The position numbers and the translations under genes are program-made. Below, one piece after another: positions 36,108 through 44,951 of a stretch of DNA of 64,000 bases; positions within the stretch are counted from its first letter, which is position 1; each line of letters starts with the position of its first letter. The DNA is taken from contig NZ_MSDO01000022.1 in NCBI RefSeq assembly GCF_001937195.1, forward strand, positions 1 through 64,000, given 5' to 3'. Source of the DNA: Salinicola socius. Its GTDB lineage: Bacteria > Pseudomonadota > Gammaproteobacteria > Pseudomonadales > Halomonadaceae. Below the pieces are notes generated by a model that saw only the letters and a program-made list of their open reading frames with translations, made no database searches and was not told the DNA's origin.

Positions 36108-36184
36108 ATCCCGCCGCACGGCCGGGAGTCGTTGTTTACCAGGAAGAGATGCTGCTGGGTGTGGTGGTCAGGCCGGCGCTGTGA
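36108..36184 (+). pseudogene. Remnant of the S24-like gene 3' end
   Basis: Parallels the end of the intact gene at 34955-35305: CACGGCCGGGAGTCG and GAAGAGATGCTGCTGGG are shared and the product ends EEMLLGVVVRPAL. One base is missing between the shared blocks, breaking the frame. The rest of the gene is absent. Confidence 0.78.
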
Positions 36185-36227
36185 TTCTAAAGGTATCTGG
36201 TTAGAAGCATTTGCTTACTAAGTTAAC

Positions 36228-36254
36228 TTCAGGTAGCGGCTTGCGAGCCGATAT
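36228..36254 (+). promoter_or_regulatory. Possible sigma-28 promoter of the prophage chemoreceptor
   Basis: GCCGATAT at 36247-36254 matches the sigma-28 -10 at 7 of 8 positions. With the canonical 11-base spacer the -35 is TTCAGGTA, only 4 of 8. It lies 32 bases before the MCP start. Confidence 0.5.
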
Positions 36255-36286
36255 TGCGTAAGCAATTTCTTACACTGGAATACGCC

Positions 36287-37963
36287 ATGCTCTCACGCTT
36301 AAAGATCGGTACCAGACTCGGTATCGGGTTCGGCCTCATTCTGCTGCTGTTACTGGCAACCATGGGTGCCGGTATTATCGGCTTGAAGTCAATTCAGGAT
36401 ACTGCCCAGGTCGCGCTCGATCGCGATGTCGCGCTGGGATTCAATGCAGCAAACGTCGAAAAGCAAGCGCTGCAACTTCGGCGTTTCGAAAAAGATACCT
36501 TGATCAACATCGCGGATGCCGATCAGGTCAAGAGCTATCGTGATCGATGGATAACGTCTTATCAAAACCTGCTGACAACGCTCGACACGGGGCGGCAGCT
36601 AGCACAGACGCCTGCCATTGAGGCGCTCTACCGCGACGGTGCGGAGGCTTTGACGAGCTATGAACGTGGCTACTCCGCGATAGTGCAGCAAATTCAGAAT
36701 GGCCAACTGACATCGACAGCGAATGCCAACGAGGCACTGGGCGAGTACAAACAGTCGATCTATCAGCTGGAGAAGGTCGCGGCCAGTATCAATGAGACCG
36801 TTCAGGAGCGGGTGGCGCAAACTGACGAGACGATCGATGCCCAATACACGACTGCCTTGTGGGCTCTCATCATTTCGGCTCTGGCGGCGTTGGCCCTGGC
36901 TAGCATTCTTGCGGTAGTGATAACTCGCGGTATTGTCCTGCCGTTACGGAAGGCCGTCGAGTTGGCGAGGCGTGTGGCGGAGGGGGATTTGACCTCCAGC
37001 GTCGAGCCCAAGGGCAAGGACGAGTTGGCGATGCTGCTCGGCTCGATGAATGAGATGCAGCACAATCTCAGCGAGCTGGTGAGCTCCCTTCGTGCCAGCA
37101 GCGGGGACGTCTACACAGGTGCCAACGAAGTGGCATCGGGTAGTGTGGACTTGTCAGCGCGTACTGAAGAGCAGGCTGCGGCGCTTCAGGAAACCGCGGC
37201 GAGTATGGAGGAGATTACTTCGACGGTTCGCCAGAATGCTGAGTCGGCGACTGAAGCGGATCGGCTATCCGCGAGTGCTGCCAATACGGCGGAGATGGGG
37301 AGCAAGGACATTCAGCTCACCATAGAGCTCATGCAGACTATCGCGGGTAGCTCGAAAAAAATCGATGAGTTGGTAGAGGTCATCGATTCTATTGCCTTCC
37401 AGACAAATATTCTGGCGCTGAATGCGTCCGTCGAAGCAGCCAGGGCCGGTGAGGAAGGCCGAGGTTTCGCGGTAGTGGCCAATGAAGTCCGGTCTTTGGC
37501 AAGCCGTAGTGCGCTTTCTGCCAAGGAGATTCGCTCCACTGTCGCGCTGACTTCAACGCACATCGCTGACGGCGCAAAACAGGCTGAGCGCAGCGGTCAA
37601 ACGATGGGTGAGATCGTCGAGTCGGTCCGCAAGGTTTCGGCCCTCATGAAGGATTTCTCTTCTGCAACGCGAGAGCAGACTAGCGCCATTGAGCAGGTCA
37701 ATGTTGCGGTTACCGAGATGGACTCCGTCACACAACAGAATGCTTCTTTGGTTCAGCAGACTAGTACAGCCTCGGCTTCTCTCGAGATTCAAGCGAAGCA
37801 CCTCGCCAGTCTGGTCGCCAAATTCAAGGTCGATGAGAAATATGGTTCCGCGCCTCCAGTGAAGGAGAATGTTGGGGGAAGTATCGCCAGGCCCAGCGTT
37901 GCCTTGCCGGTCAAAGCGCCGAAAACTGCTCGAGAAGTTGAAGAAGAGTGGACCGCGTTCTAA
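36287..37963 (+). CDS. Methyl-accepting chemotaxis protein (prophage-encoded chemoreceptor)
   Basis: 558 residues from ATG 36287. TM1 about 12-32 ([19 protein letters not shown]), a helical periplasmic domain about 33-189, TM2 about 190-213 ([19 protein letters not shown]), HAMP, then the kinase-control domain with the tip [21 protein letters not shown]...[17 protein letters not shown]. The last five residues EWTAF fit the xWxxF pentapeptide that tethers CheR/CheB. Full length, no breaks. It lies in a prophage that interrupts cheA, and a terminator follows. Confidence 0.95.
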   Translation: MLSRLKIGTRLGIGFGLILLLLLATMGAGIIGLKSIQDTAQVALDRDVALGFNAANVEKQALQLRRFEKDTLINIADADQVKSYRDRWITSYQNLLTTLDTGRQLAQTPAIEALYRDGAEALTSYERGYSAIVQQIQNGQLTSTANANEALGEYKQSIYQLEKVAASINETVQERVAQTDETIDAQYTTALWALIISALAALALASILAVVITRGIVLPLRKAVELARRVAEGDLTSSVEPKGKDELAMLLGSMNEMQHNLSELVSSLRASSGDVYTGANEVASGSVDLSARTEEQAAALQETAASMEEITSTVRQNAESATEADRLSASAANTAEMGSKDIQLTIELMQTIAGSSKKIDELVEVIDSIAFQTNILALNASVEAARAGEEGRGFAVVANEVRSLASRSALSAKEIRSTVALTSTHIADGAKQAERSGQTMGEIVESVRKVSALMKDFSSATREQTSAIEQVNVAVTEMDSVTQQNASLVQQTSTASASLEIQAKHLASLVAKFKVDEKYGSAPPVKENVGGSIARPSVALPVKAPKTAREVEEEWTAF

Positions 37964-37988
37964 ACGAGCCTTCCATCGATCGTTTGCT

Positions 37989-38013
37989 AACCCCGGTTTT
38001 CCGGGGTTTTTTT
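37989..38013. terminator. Terminator between MCP and tail gene D
   Basis: CCCCGG-TTTT-CCGGGG followed by seven T on the plus strand; it separates convergent genes. Confidence 0.85.
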
Positions 38014-38014
38014 A

Positions 38015-39013
38015 TTAAGGGCTTTTGACTTCACATCGCAATCGGGAAAGGTATCCGTTGTCATCGAGGCTGTCTTCGACTTCGGTGATCAGCCATTCGG
38101 CGGTGTCGATGTCGGCTTTCCAGCCGGTGAGGGTGAGCGGAGTTTCAGGCATGAGGTCGGCACGGCCGTGGGCCAATGTCAGTTCGAACGTGGCCTTTCC
38201 CCGCTGGACCCGGCGCAGCTCGGCTTTGGCGGCGTCCAGGGCGTCGGCTTCGGTGGCGTAGGTGTCGCGCAGATCCTTGAACTTGTCACCGGTACCGGCG
38301 ATAGCCGTTTTTCGTTTGCTGCCGGCGGTGTCGTTCCAGTGAGCGCGGACGCCGGTGTAGCTGTCGCGATCGGTGCGGCTGTAGCGGTGCTGGTCGCCAT
38401 CGCGTCGGGTGAGCGTAACGCGCGGCAGGGCGATACCGCTGGCCGTGAGCGCTTCGCCGGCGAGGGTGAACAGCATACGCTCGGATTTCACGGCGGCGAT
38501 GGCATCGAAGCGCTGGCCCAGGCGGGTGATGAAATTGAGATCCGATTCGTCGGTCTGGTCGATGTGTCCAATGCGGATGCCGGCAAGGGTGTCGCCGATG
38601 ATTGGGGTGAGGTCGTGGCGCTTGGCGATGGTGTCGACGATCTCGGCGATCGTGATGCCGTGCCAGCTTTGCGAGCGCTTGCCAGGTAGCAGGTTGCGCA
38701 TGTCGGCGGCACGGGCGCGGATGGTCACGCGATCCGGAGAGCCGCTGTGCTCGACCTCGTCGACGATGAACACGCCGCGGTCGATCAGGCCCTCGTCCTG
38801 CCAGCCGATCGCCACGCTCAGCGGGGCGCCGTGGGGTGGCAGCGCCAGGCGGCCGTCATGATCGGTCAGGCTGATATCGAGCTGGTCGGCCTCGCCGCCG
38901 CGCTGGCTGGTGATGCGCAGGTTGATCAACCGGCCGTTGATGCGTGGCGTGATGTCTTGCCCGTCGAGCGTGATGCGATAGCCGGGTCGGTGGTAGCCGT
39001 TGGCGTTGCTCAT
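38015..39013 (-). CDS. Tail protein D-like (P2 gpD, late control / tail tip hub)
   Basis: 332 residues beginning MSNANGYHRPGYRITLDGQDITPRINGRLINL, with the beta-rich gpD core and C terminus ITEVEDSLDDNGYLSRLRCE. gpD joins tail tube and baseplate. Its start overlaps the end of gene U (ATGA). Last gene of the FI late operon. Confidence 0.92.
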   Translation of the reverse strand: MSNANGYHRPGYRITLDGQDITPRINGRLINLRITSQRGGEADQLDISLTDHDGRLALPPHGAPLSVAIGWQDEGLIDRGVFIVDEVEHSGSPDRVTIRARAADMRNLLPGKRSQSWHGITIAEIVDTIAKRHDLTPIIGDTLAGIRIGHIDQTDESDLNFITRLGQRFDAIAAVKSERMLFTLAGEALTASGIALPRVTLTRRDGDQHRYSRTDRDSYTGVRAHWNDTAGSKRKTAIAGTGDKFKDLRDTYATEADALDAAKAELRRVQRGKATFELTLAHGRADLMPETPLTLTGWKADIDTAEWLITEVEDSLDDNGYLSRLRCEVKSP

Positions 39014-39453
39014 GCGTAGGCCCCTGCCAGACGGGCGAGCGATGACGTGGTGAAGTCACCGAGCAGGTCGGTTCGATCATCGTCAACGTGCTCGAGCGAG
39101 AGCGTGAATTCGATCTTGCCGGCGGCGCCGTCACGAAACAGCACGCTCGAGGTTTCATCGACTTTGGTGATGACCCATAGACCGTACTGGCGCCCGGTGC
39201 CTTCGACCAGTGGCCAGGCCTTGCCTTGGTCGGCCATCTCGCGGATGTCGTCAAGATCCAGCCGGCCGCCGGTGAATTCCGGCAGCAGCGTGCCGGTCAG
39301 GGTAATGATATCCGTGCCCGGGCCGATGTACTGATACGCCGGACGGTCGCCAACGCGCGATTGCGAGGCGTGGCGCCACTCGGTCGCGCGCTGGATTTGC
39401 TGGTAGGGTACGGTTTGGGTTTCGAACACAAACATGCCGAGGGCCATGAGCAT
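39010..39453 (-). CDS. Tail protein U-like (P2 gpU, tail terminator)
   Basis: 147 residues from ATG 39453 (MLMALGMFVFETQTVPYQQ), the P2 gpU type of start; ITLTGTLLPEFTGG and GKAWPLVEGTG are conserved. In P2 U follows T directly; here a rightward membrane-protein gene sits between them. Confidence 0.92.
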   Translation of the reverse strand: MLMALGMFVFETQTVPYQQIQRATEWRHASQSRVGDRPAYQYIGPGTDIITLTGTLLPEFTGGRLDLDDIREMADQGKAWPLVEGTGRQYGLWVITKVDETSSVLFRDGAAGKIEFTLSLEHVDDDRTDLLGDFTTSSLARLAGAYA

Positions 39454-39496
39454 GAAAAACATCCTTCAGAAGATTCGTAGAGTCCGAAAAGAAAAT

Positions 39497-39943
39497 ATGA
39501 AAAAGCCTTTTCCAAAGACGGACTTGGCGGCCATTTTTGCGAATCAAAGTTTAATCGGACTTTTCCTCTTTGCCGCCTTGATCCAGTACTTGGCGTATAA
39601 CTTTCAACCGACCGATGCCGAATTCATGAGTGCAGTTAAAGGTTTCCCTTCATGGGAGGTGTTTGGCTTGATTGCAGGTGTTGCTTCGCTCCTCGGGTTT
39701 AGAGGATCAAGGGTAAAACCGATACGTTTGATAGCCCTATTTTCTATCACCATGTTCGTCGCGGCCGTCTCGCTGCATTTTGTACCGGCAGACATGGTGA
39801 TTAGTGGAGCCAGCCAAGCGCGACAAACTGCCGTTTTTGGTCCGCTGACCCTTATGATCATTGGAATTCTCGGAGCTGTGATGAACCTGGTATGGCTGGC
39901 TTTTTATCATTCTGATTCTCAAAAACAGCTTAGGCTCATCTAA
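39497..39943 (+). CDS. Small four-TM membrane protein inserted in the tail operon
   Basis: 148 residues from ATG 39497 (MKKPFPKTDL; ATG 39452 is possible). Hydrophobic segments at about 17-35 (SLIGLFLFAALIQYL), 50-70, 80-97 and 115-140 (LTLMIIGILGAVMNLVW). It is on the opposite strand to the U and T genes around it and lower in GC. Not a P2 core gene. Superinfection exclusion is a reasonable guess for a lysogenic membrane protein, but nothing in the sequence proves it. Confidence 0.7.
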   Translation: MKKPFPKTDLAAIFANQSLIGLFLFAALIQYLAYNFQPTDAEFMSAVKGFPSWEVFGLIAGVASLLGFRGSRVKPIRLIALFSITMFVAAVSLHFVPADMVISGASQARQTAVFGPLTLMIIGILGAVMNLVWLAFYHSDSQKQLRLI

Positions 39944-42468
39944 TCCCGATCCCACATCGACGAGCGGCCGCGGGCGGCTTGCTGACGCTGCGCATCGGCG
40001 AGGGCGCGCTGCACTTCAATGGCGACGAGGCGGGCCATTTCCTGCGCGTCTACGCCTGGGGCCGCCGGTACGTTGATGTCGCCGAGGTGAATGCTGTTGT
40101 CGATGATCTGCTGGCTGCCGCCGGTACTGATCGGGGGCCGCGTGTCGAAGCGGATCGGGTCGCCGGCGTCGATGCCTGGCATGGCCGCAGCGGGCAGGGT
40201 GGCGGCGCCCAGGGCGATACCGGCGCCGGCCTTGCTGACGCGCTTGGCGATCTCCGCGATGCGCTTCACCGGCTCATCGCGCTGGCGATCTAGGCCGACG
40301 TTCAGGCCATCGATGGTGTAGCTGCCAAGCCGCGCGAACACGCGGGACGGTGAGTGGATGTCGAGCTTGTCGGCGAACCAGCCTTTGACGTCGTCGGCGA
40401 TGCCGCTGACCTTGTCTTTCAGCGCGCCGAGCTTGCCCGTCAGGCCGCCGATGAGGCCGTCGACGATGAAGCCGCCCAGGGACTTGAACTTGCCCGGGAT
40501 CTCGACGCCGAGCTTTTCGAGCGCGGCGGTGATGGCACGGTAGATCAGACCGAACGGCGACCAGTTCATCAGCAGTTTGGCGATGCTGCCGATTCCGCCG
40601 CTGAAGGCGGTCTTCACGTCCTGCCAGCGCTGGGCAAACCATTCGCTGATCGATCCCCAATTGCGGTAGACGACGTAGGCGATGCCGGCAAGCGCGGCCA
40701 CGGCGGCGACGATGGCCATGATGGTCAGCGATGCCGGGTTGAGCGACAGCAGGGTGAGGGCGTAGCGCACGGCGGCAATCGGGCCGAGGATCGAGGTCAG
40801 CATGACGGTCAGCGCACCGCCGACAGCCACGACGACGGCCAGCACGGCGGCGACGCGAGCGAGCACGCCGGCCAGCTCCGGGTTGGCCTTGATCCAACTA
40901 CCGATGCCGCGGGTGATCGCGGTGACATTCTGAATCAGATCGCGAAGCGGGCCTTCGTTGGTGTCGGTGATCGAGATTCCGACTTCTTCCCACGCCGAAC
41001 GCAGCCCTTTGAGATCGCCGCCGATATTGTCGGCCATGGTGCTGGCGACGCGGGCGCTCTCGCCGGTGGCGTCCTTGTACATCTCCACGAACTTCTCGAT
41101 GCCGGCGGCGCCCTGCTGGGCGATCAGCTCGGCCATGCCGGCGCCGGGTTCCTCGCCGAAGATCTGCTTCAGATAGTTGGCGCGATCGGCGTTGCCCATG
41201 TTCTCGGTGGCCTTGGCCACGTCGGCGAGGATCTTCGGCACGTCACGCAGGTCGCCTTGTGCATCCTTGGCGCTGACGCCCAGCGTCTGGAGCGCGCCGG
41301 CGGCAGCGCCGGTGGGTGCTGCGAGTCGGGTCATCATCGCGCGGAGCGTGGTGCCGGCCTGACTGCCTTGAATCCCCACGTTGCCCAGCAGCCCGGCCAT
41401 GGCGGCGGCCTGCTCGAGCGAGAGGCCCATCGCCTTGGCCTGGGGCGCGACGTACTTCATCGAGTCGCCGAGCATCTCGAGATCGACGTTGGCGCGTGTG
41501 GTCGTCGCGGTCAGCACGTCGGCGACGCGGCCCATCTGATTGGGATCGAGCCCGAAGCCCGACAGGATGTTGGAGCTGATATCGGCGGTGCGGCCGAGAT
41601 CGGTGTTGTTGGCCAGCGCCAGGTTGAGCATGTCCGGAATCGCCTTGCCGATCGATTCCGGGGTGAAGCCGGCCATGGCGAGAAAGGCCTGGCCGCGACC
41701 GACATCGGAGGCGCTGAATGCGGTGCTCGCGCCGAGGGCGCGGGATTGCTCCTTGAGCGCGGCAAAGCGCGGGTCTTCCTTGTCCAGCCGCGTCAGCGCC
41801 TGCACCCGGCTCATGGTCTCGCCGTACTCGATACCCGGTTGCAAGACGTTCGCTGCGCCGTAGAGCGCGGCGCCACCGGTGGCGAGGCCCGTCATGCCGG
41901 CGCCACGGATGGCATTCGTTCGCCCGATGCCTCGGTGGAATTGGTCGCTGGCGCGCTGGGCTTTGCGCTGCGCTTCGGCGACCTGGCCCATTTTCCGCTT
42001 TTGGGCATCGAACTGGGTGTTGGCTTCCCGGATCCGGTCGGCGAGCTGGCTTTCGCTACGCCCGAGGTTATCGGTGCTGATGCCACCCTCGCGCAGGCCC
42101 GTGCGCAGTTCGCCCAGGCGACGGCGCTGATCGCCCATCTTGCCCGTCAGGCGGTCGACTTCGTCGCTGGTCTGCTTGAACTGGCGCTGAAACCTGTCGG
42201 TGGGGGCGTCTGTCTGCTTCAGCTCGCTGCGCATCTGGCGCAGCCGTTCCTGGGCGGCGGCAAGGGCTTCGCCGTTCTCGCGCGTGGCTTCGCGGAGTTT
42301 GCGGAAGGAGCCGAGGTCACGCTGCTGGCGCTCGAGCTTGCGTAGCTCGTCCTTGCTGGCGCGCAGGGCATCGGCAGTCTTGCCGCTGCCCTGGGTGATC
42401 TTCTTGAGCGGCCCGGTCGCCTTATCGACGGCGTCGAGGATGACCTGGAGTTTGAGATCGCGCGCCAT
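39940..42468 (-). CDS. Tail tape-measure protein (P2 gpT-like)
   Basis: 842 residues from ATG 42468 with GAGGA upstream. N-terminal coiled coil, a TP901-type core (GETMSRVQALTRLDKEDPRFAALKEQSRALG...STAFSASDVGRGQAFLAMAGF), a hydrophobic zone about 540-625, and the C-terminal segment DGLIGGLTGKLGALKDKVSGIADDVKGWFADKLDIHSPSRVF. It sets tail length. The 3' end overlaps the convergent membrane-protein gene by 4 bases. Confidence 0.95.
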   Translation of the reverse strand: MARDLKLQVILDAVDKATGPLKKITQGSGKTADALRASKDELRKLERQQRDLGSFRKLREATRENGEALAAAQERLRQMRSELKQTDAPTDRFQRQFKQTSDEVDRLTGKMGDQRRRLGELRTGLREGGISTDNLGRSESQLADRIREANTQFDAQKRKMGQVAEAQRKAQRASDQFHRGIGRTNAIRGAGMTGLATGGAALYGAANVLQPGIEYGETMSRVQALTRLDKEDPRFAALKEQSRALGASTAFSASDVGRGQAFLAMAGFTPESIGKAIPDMLNLALANNTDLGRTADISSNILSGFGLDPNQMGRVADVLTATTTRANVDLEMLGDSMKYVAPQAKAMGLSLEQAAAMAGLLGNVGIQGSQAGTTLRAMMTRLAAPTGAAAGALQTLGVSAKDAQGDLRDVPKILADVAKATENMGNADRANYLKQIFGEEPGAGMAELIAQQGAAGIEKFVEMYKDATGESARVASTMADNIGGDLKGLRSAWEEVGISITDTNEGPLRDLIQNVTAITRGIGSWIKANPELAGVLARVAAVLAVVVAVGGALTVMLTSILGPIAAVRYALTLLSLNPASLTIMAIVAAVAALAGIAYVVYRNWGSISEWFAQRWQDVKTAFSGGIGSIAKLLMNWSPFGLIYRAITAALEKLGVEIPGKFKSLGGFIVDGLIGGLTGKLGALKDKVSGIADDVKGWFADKLDIHSPSRVFARLGSYTIDGLNVGLDRQRDEPVKRIAEIAKRVSKAGAGIALGAATLPAAAMPGIDAGDPIRFDTRPPISTGGSQQIIDNSIHLGDINVPAAPGVDAQEMARLVAIEVQRALADAQRQQAARGRSSMWDRD

Positions 42469-42586
42469 GGGAGTCCTCGGAGGATGAGCGTTTGCGGGCG
42501 CGCTCGCGCCATTCCATCAGTTCGCGGAGGGTGAGCTCCGCGCAGTCGGTGGGGGTCCAGTGGAAGACGATGGCGAGATCCGCCAT
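42422..42586 (-). CDS. Tail protein E' (GpE family), read by -1 frameshift from E
   Basis: 54 residues from ATG 42586 (MADLAIVFHWTPTDCAELTLRELMEW), the P2 GpE'-type sequence, ending at TAA 42422-42424 inside the tape-measure start. It is in the -1 frame of gene E, and this frame is open without a stop from the TTTTTTG at 42646-42652, so an E+E' fusion is predicted as in P2. Too short to be found by length alone. Confidence 0.88.
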   Translation of the reverse strand: MADLAIVFHWTPTDCAELTLRELMEWRERARKRSSSEDSHGARSQTPGHPRRRR

Positions 42587-42612
42587 CGCGTCCTCGATAC
42601 TTGCGGGGAGGC

Positions 42613-42930
42613 TTACTCGGTCTCGCCCCGTGCCCGCTTCGAGAGCAAAAAACCGGCGATCTCACCGCCGCATTGCACCAGGTCGGCCGGGTCCATCTGG
42701 CGCGCCTCGTGATCGGTGAGCGACGGACTGGAGAGGCGCGGGATCAGCTTGATCAGCGCGTCGGTCTGCATCTGCAGCACGTCGGCGAGATTGACGCCAC
42801 GCAGCTCGCCGGCCTGCGGCTTGCGCAGTGTGATCGATTCGATGGTGGTCTCGCCGCGCTGGATGGGCGTGTCGAGGGGGATCGAGTCGCTGACGTTGGT
42901 TGTGGCGGTCTTGGCTTTGGCCTGGGCCAT
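42613..42930 (-). CDS. Tail assembly protein E (P2 gpE/gp41-like)
   Basis: 105 residues from ATG 42930 with a strong GGAGAAAG site. Core: LDTPIQRGETTIESITLRKPQAGELRGVNL...DVLQMQTDALIKLIPRLSSPSLT. Near the end, GGT TTT TTG gives a T6G slippery site, followed after ten codons by the stop at 42613. E and E+E' chaperone the tape measure. Confidence 0.92.
   Translation of the reverse strand: MAQAKAKTATTNVSDSIPLDTPIQRGETTIESITLRKPQAGELRGVNLADVLQMQTDALIKLIPRLSSPSLTDHEARQMDPADLVQCGGEIAGFLLSKRARGETE
42646..42652 (-). promoter_or_regulatory. TTTTTTG -1 ribosomal frameshift site for E/E'
   Basis: T6G heptamer in frame as T-TTT-TTG within gene E, the same heptamer used in the P2 E/E' frameshift. The -1 frame then runs open into E'. 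Confidence 0.85.
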
Positions 42931-43113
42931 GATCTTTCTCCAGTTGGGTCTTGGCGCATTCGCGCCGCTTGCGATGAAGTAAACCAGCACCACAGGAATG
43001 CCGTTGACCCAGCCGGGCAGACCCTCGATCAGCGCGATGGGGTAAATCCACATCGCGAGGATCGTCAGGAGGGCACAGCACAGGCCGCGAACGGCATTCA
43101 CGTGGTTATTCAT
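42931..43113 (-). other. In-frame hydrophobic extension or small membrane gene upstream of E
   Basis: ATG 43113 begins MNNHVNAVRGLCCALLTILAMWIYPIALIEGLPGW, with two hydrophobic segments, and reads without a stop into gene E. It starts one base after the tube-gene stop, so it is coupled. Either E is made with a membrane-like N terminus as well as from its own strong start, or a small gene has lost its stop. Confidence 0.5.
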
Positions 43114-43114
43114 G

Positions 43115-43627
43115 TCAGATGCCGAGTGCCTGGCGCCGCTTGGCAAGGCGGTCTTCGCCGTTGACCTTGAGGACGTTGTTCGGGAGATCGATCTCGATCT
43201 TGGTGGTTCCGTCGATATCCAGGCGGTAATAGCTGAGCGTGGTGGTGACCTGGTGCTCGGTGTTTTCGCCGGACTGGGCATCGCCCATGTCGATCTCGGT
43301 GTGACGACCGCGCATGACGACTTCGACGGCGGAGACTTCGTCCACGTCGTCACGCTCGTAGCTGCCGGTCATGCGCAACAGGTCAGCGTCGATGCGACTG
43401 GCGCCGAAATTGTCGAAGATGCTCTCGATCAGCCCGCCGACGGTCCACTGGCAGGTCATCAGGCCGTCCATGCCCATGTCGATGCCGACGGTGCCGTCCA
43501 TACCGCCGCCACGCCATTCCTCGATCTTGCGCGTCAGCGTGGGTAGCGTGACGGACTGCACCTGGCCCTGGTACGAATCACCGTTGCCGAACAGGTTCAG
43601 ACCCTTGAGTTTCTTGGGGAGTGCCAT
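43115..43627 (-). CDS. Major tail tube protein (P2 FII-like)
   Basis: 170 residues starting MALPKKLKGLNLFGNGDSYQGQ, with TLTRKIEEWRGGGMDG and the C-terminal LSYYRLDIDGTTKIEID...NVLKVNGED typical of FII. It builds the tube inside the sheath. 17 bases after FI. Confidence 0.96.
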   Translation of the reverse strand: MALPKKLKGLNLFGNGDSYQGQVQSVTLPTLTRKIEEWRGGGMDGTVGIDMGMDGLMTCQWTVGGLIESIFDNFGASRIDADLLRMTGSYERDDVDEVSAVEVVMRGRHTEIDMGDAQSGENTEHQVTTTLSYYRLDIDGTTKIEIDLPNNVLKVNGEDRLAKRRQALGI

Positions 43628-43644
43628 CGTTCAGAGTCTCCTGT

Positions 43645-44829
43645 TCAAGCCGAGGCGTTAACGCGGTCGGCAAAATCCGCCAAATACGTGTCGGTAATGC
43701 GCTGCTGAAACCCGAGATCCTCGAGCGGCGGTACCGGGGTGTAGTCGTAATCGATGCGCAGCTTGCCGGCCTTGAGACTGGTCGCGTCGTTGAGCTCTTC
43801 GTTCAGCCAGGCGATGCCATCGACGATCAGGCCCAGCGAGCGCAGCTCGGCGAACTTGGCGTTGATGCCCTCGATGATGTCTCGCGCCAGCGAGGCGTGA
43901 AGCGGCTTGTCCACGGCCCACAGGTGCGCCTCGGCGATGGTGTCGGCGAGGATCTGCGCGGTGCGGGTGTAGTTCTCGAACGGGAACAGGGATTCCGGGC
44001 CGGCGCAGGTGCGTGAGCCCCAGAAGCGATAGCCGCTCTGGTTGATGAGCGTGGTGACGTCGGCGGCGTTGAGGATGCCGGCGTCGGTATTGGGCGATTG
44101 CAGATCCCAGAAGACGTCACGGTCGATACCGGTGACGCCGTTGACGACGACGTTACTCAGGGTTTTGTGCCAGCCGACGGTTTCATCGAGCTTGGCGCGC
44201 ATGCCGAGTGCCACGGCGACGGGGCTGGTCGAGACGGTCTCGGCACCATCGGTATCGAACGCCTCGAACTGGGGCCAGATCACCATCAGTTCACGGGCGC
44301 CGAACTGGTCCCGGTATTCGGTGGCGTCGGTGATAGTCTGGCAACCATTGGCGTAGACGTAGCCGAACGCTCGCAGCGACTGCAGCACCGAGACCATGGC
44401 CGTGGCCACTTCCTGGGTGTCGAGGTCCGGGCAACCGATGATGCGCGGCGTAACGCCGAGCTTTTGCTTTGCGGTCATCAGCGCCTGCAGGCCGGTGCGT
44501 TGGCCGTTTTCGAGCGTGGTGCCGATGACGTTGGCACTGGTGTCGGCGTCGTCTTCACCGTCCGCCACGCGGACCACGACGATGATCGGCTTGGCCTGGT
44601 TGCCGATCGCGGTCAGCGCGTTTTTCAGCGTGCCGGTGTCGCCGGCCTTGCCGATCGCGGTGGCCACGTTCGTCACCAGCGCGGGCTGGTTGAGCGGGAA
44701 GACGTCGGCATCAGCATCGGAGGCGGTGGCGACGATGCCGATAACGGCGGTGGAGATGGTGCGAATGACGCGCGTGCCATCGTTCACTTCGGAGACGCGC
44801 ACGCCGTGGTGATTTTGGTCGAGTGCCAT
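43645..44829 (-). CDS. Tail sheath protein (P2 FI-like)
   Basis: 394 residues, the P2 FI length. Starts MALDQNHHGVRVSEVNDGTRVIRTISTAVIGIVATA; the middle has the sheath core with RIIGCPDLDTQEVATAM, and the C terminus includes DYTPVPPLEDLGFQQRITDTYL. Contractile sheath, so the virion is a myophage. First gene of the late operon FI-FII-E-E'-T-U-D. Confidence 0.97.
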   Translation of the reverse strand: MALDQNHHGVRVSEVNDGTRVIRTISTAVIGIVATASDADADVFPLNQPALVTNVATAIGKAGDTGTLKNALTAIGNQAKPIIVVVRVADGEDDADTSANVIGTTLENGQRTGLQALMTAKQKLGVTPRIIGCPDLDTQEVATAMVSVLQSLRAFGYVYANGCQTITDATEYRDQFGARELMVIWPQFEAFDTDGAETVSTSPVAVALGMRAKLDETVGWHKTLSNVVVNGVTGIDRDVFWDLQSPNTDAGILNAADVTTLINQSGYRFWGSRTCAGPESLFPFENYTRTAQILADTIAEAHLWAVDKPLHASLARDIIEGINAKFAELRSLGLIVDGIAWLNEELNDATSLKAGKLRIDYDYTPVPPLEDLGFQQRITDTYLADFADRVNASA

Positions 44830-44914
44830 GATGGATCCTGATCAGGGAACGGGGCTTTTTAGGCAGTTCAGGGCGTCCATGGTGTGGCGGCTGGTAGAGT
44901 GGGGCGAGCGGTTG

Positions 44915-44926
44915 GCGTTGTAGAAC
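44915..44926 (-). promoter_or_regulatory. Late-operon element upstream of FI
   Basis: GTTCTACAACGC (plus strand GCGTTGTAGAAC), 86 bases before the FI start. The same 12-mer precedes the V and O operons. The distance fits an Ogr-type activator site. Confidence 0.72.
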
Positions 44927-44951
44927 GTGACTTGACAATAAGGAAGGGATA

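Noticed and set aside
40354-42345. 663-codon open frame opposite the tape-measure gene
   Set aside because: Gene T on the other strand has clear family segments; the long frame is compositional.
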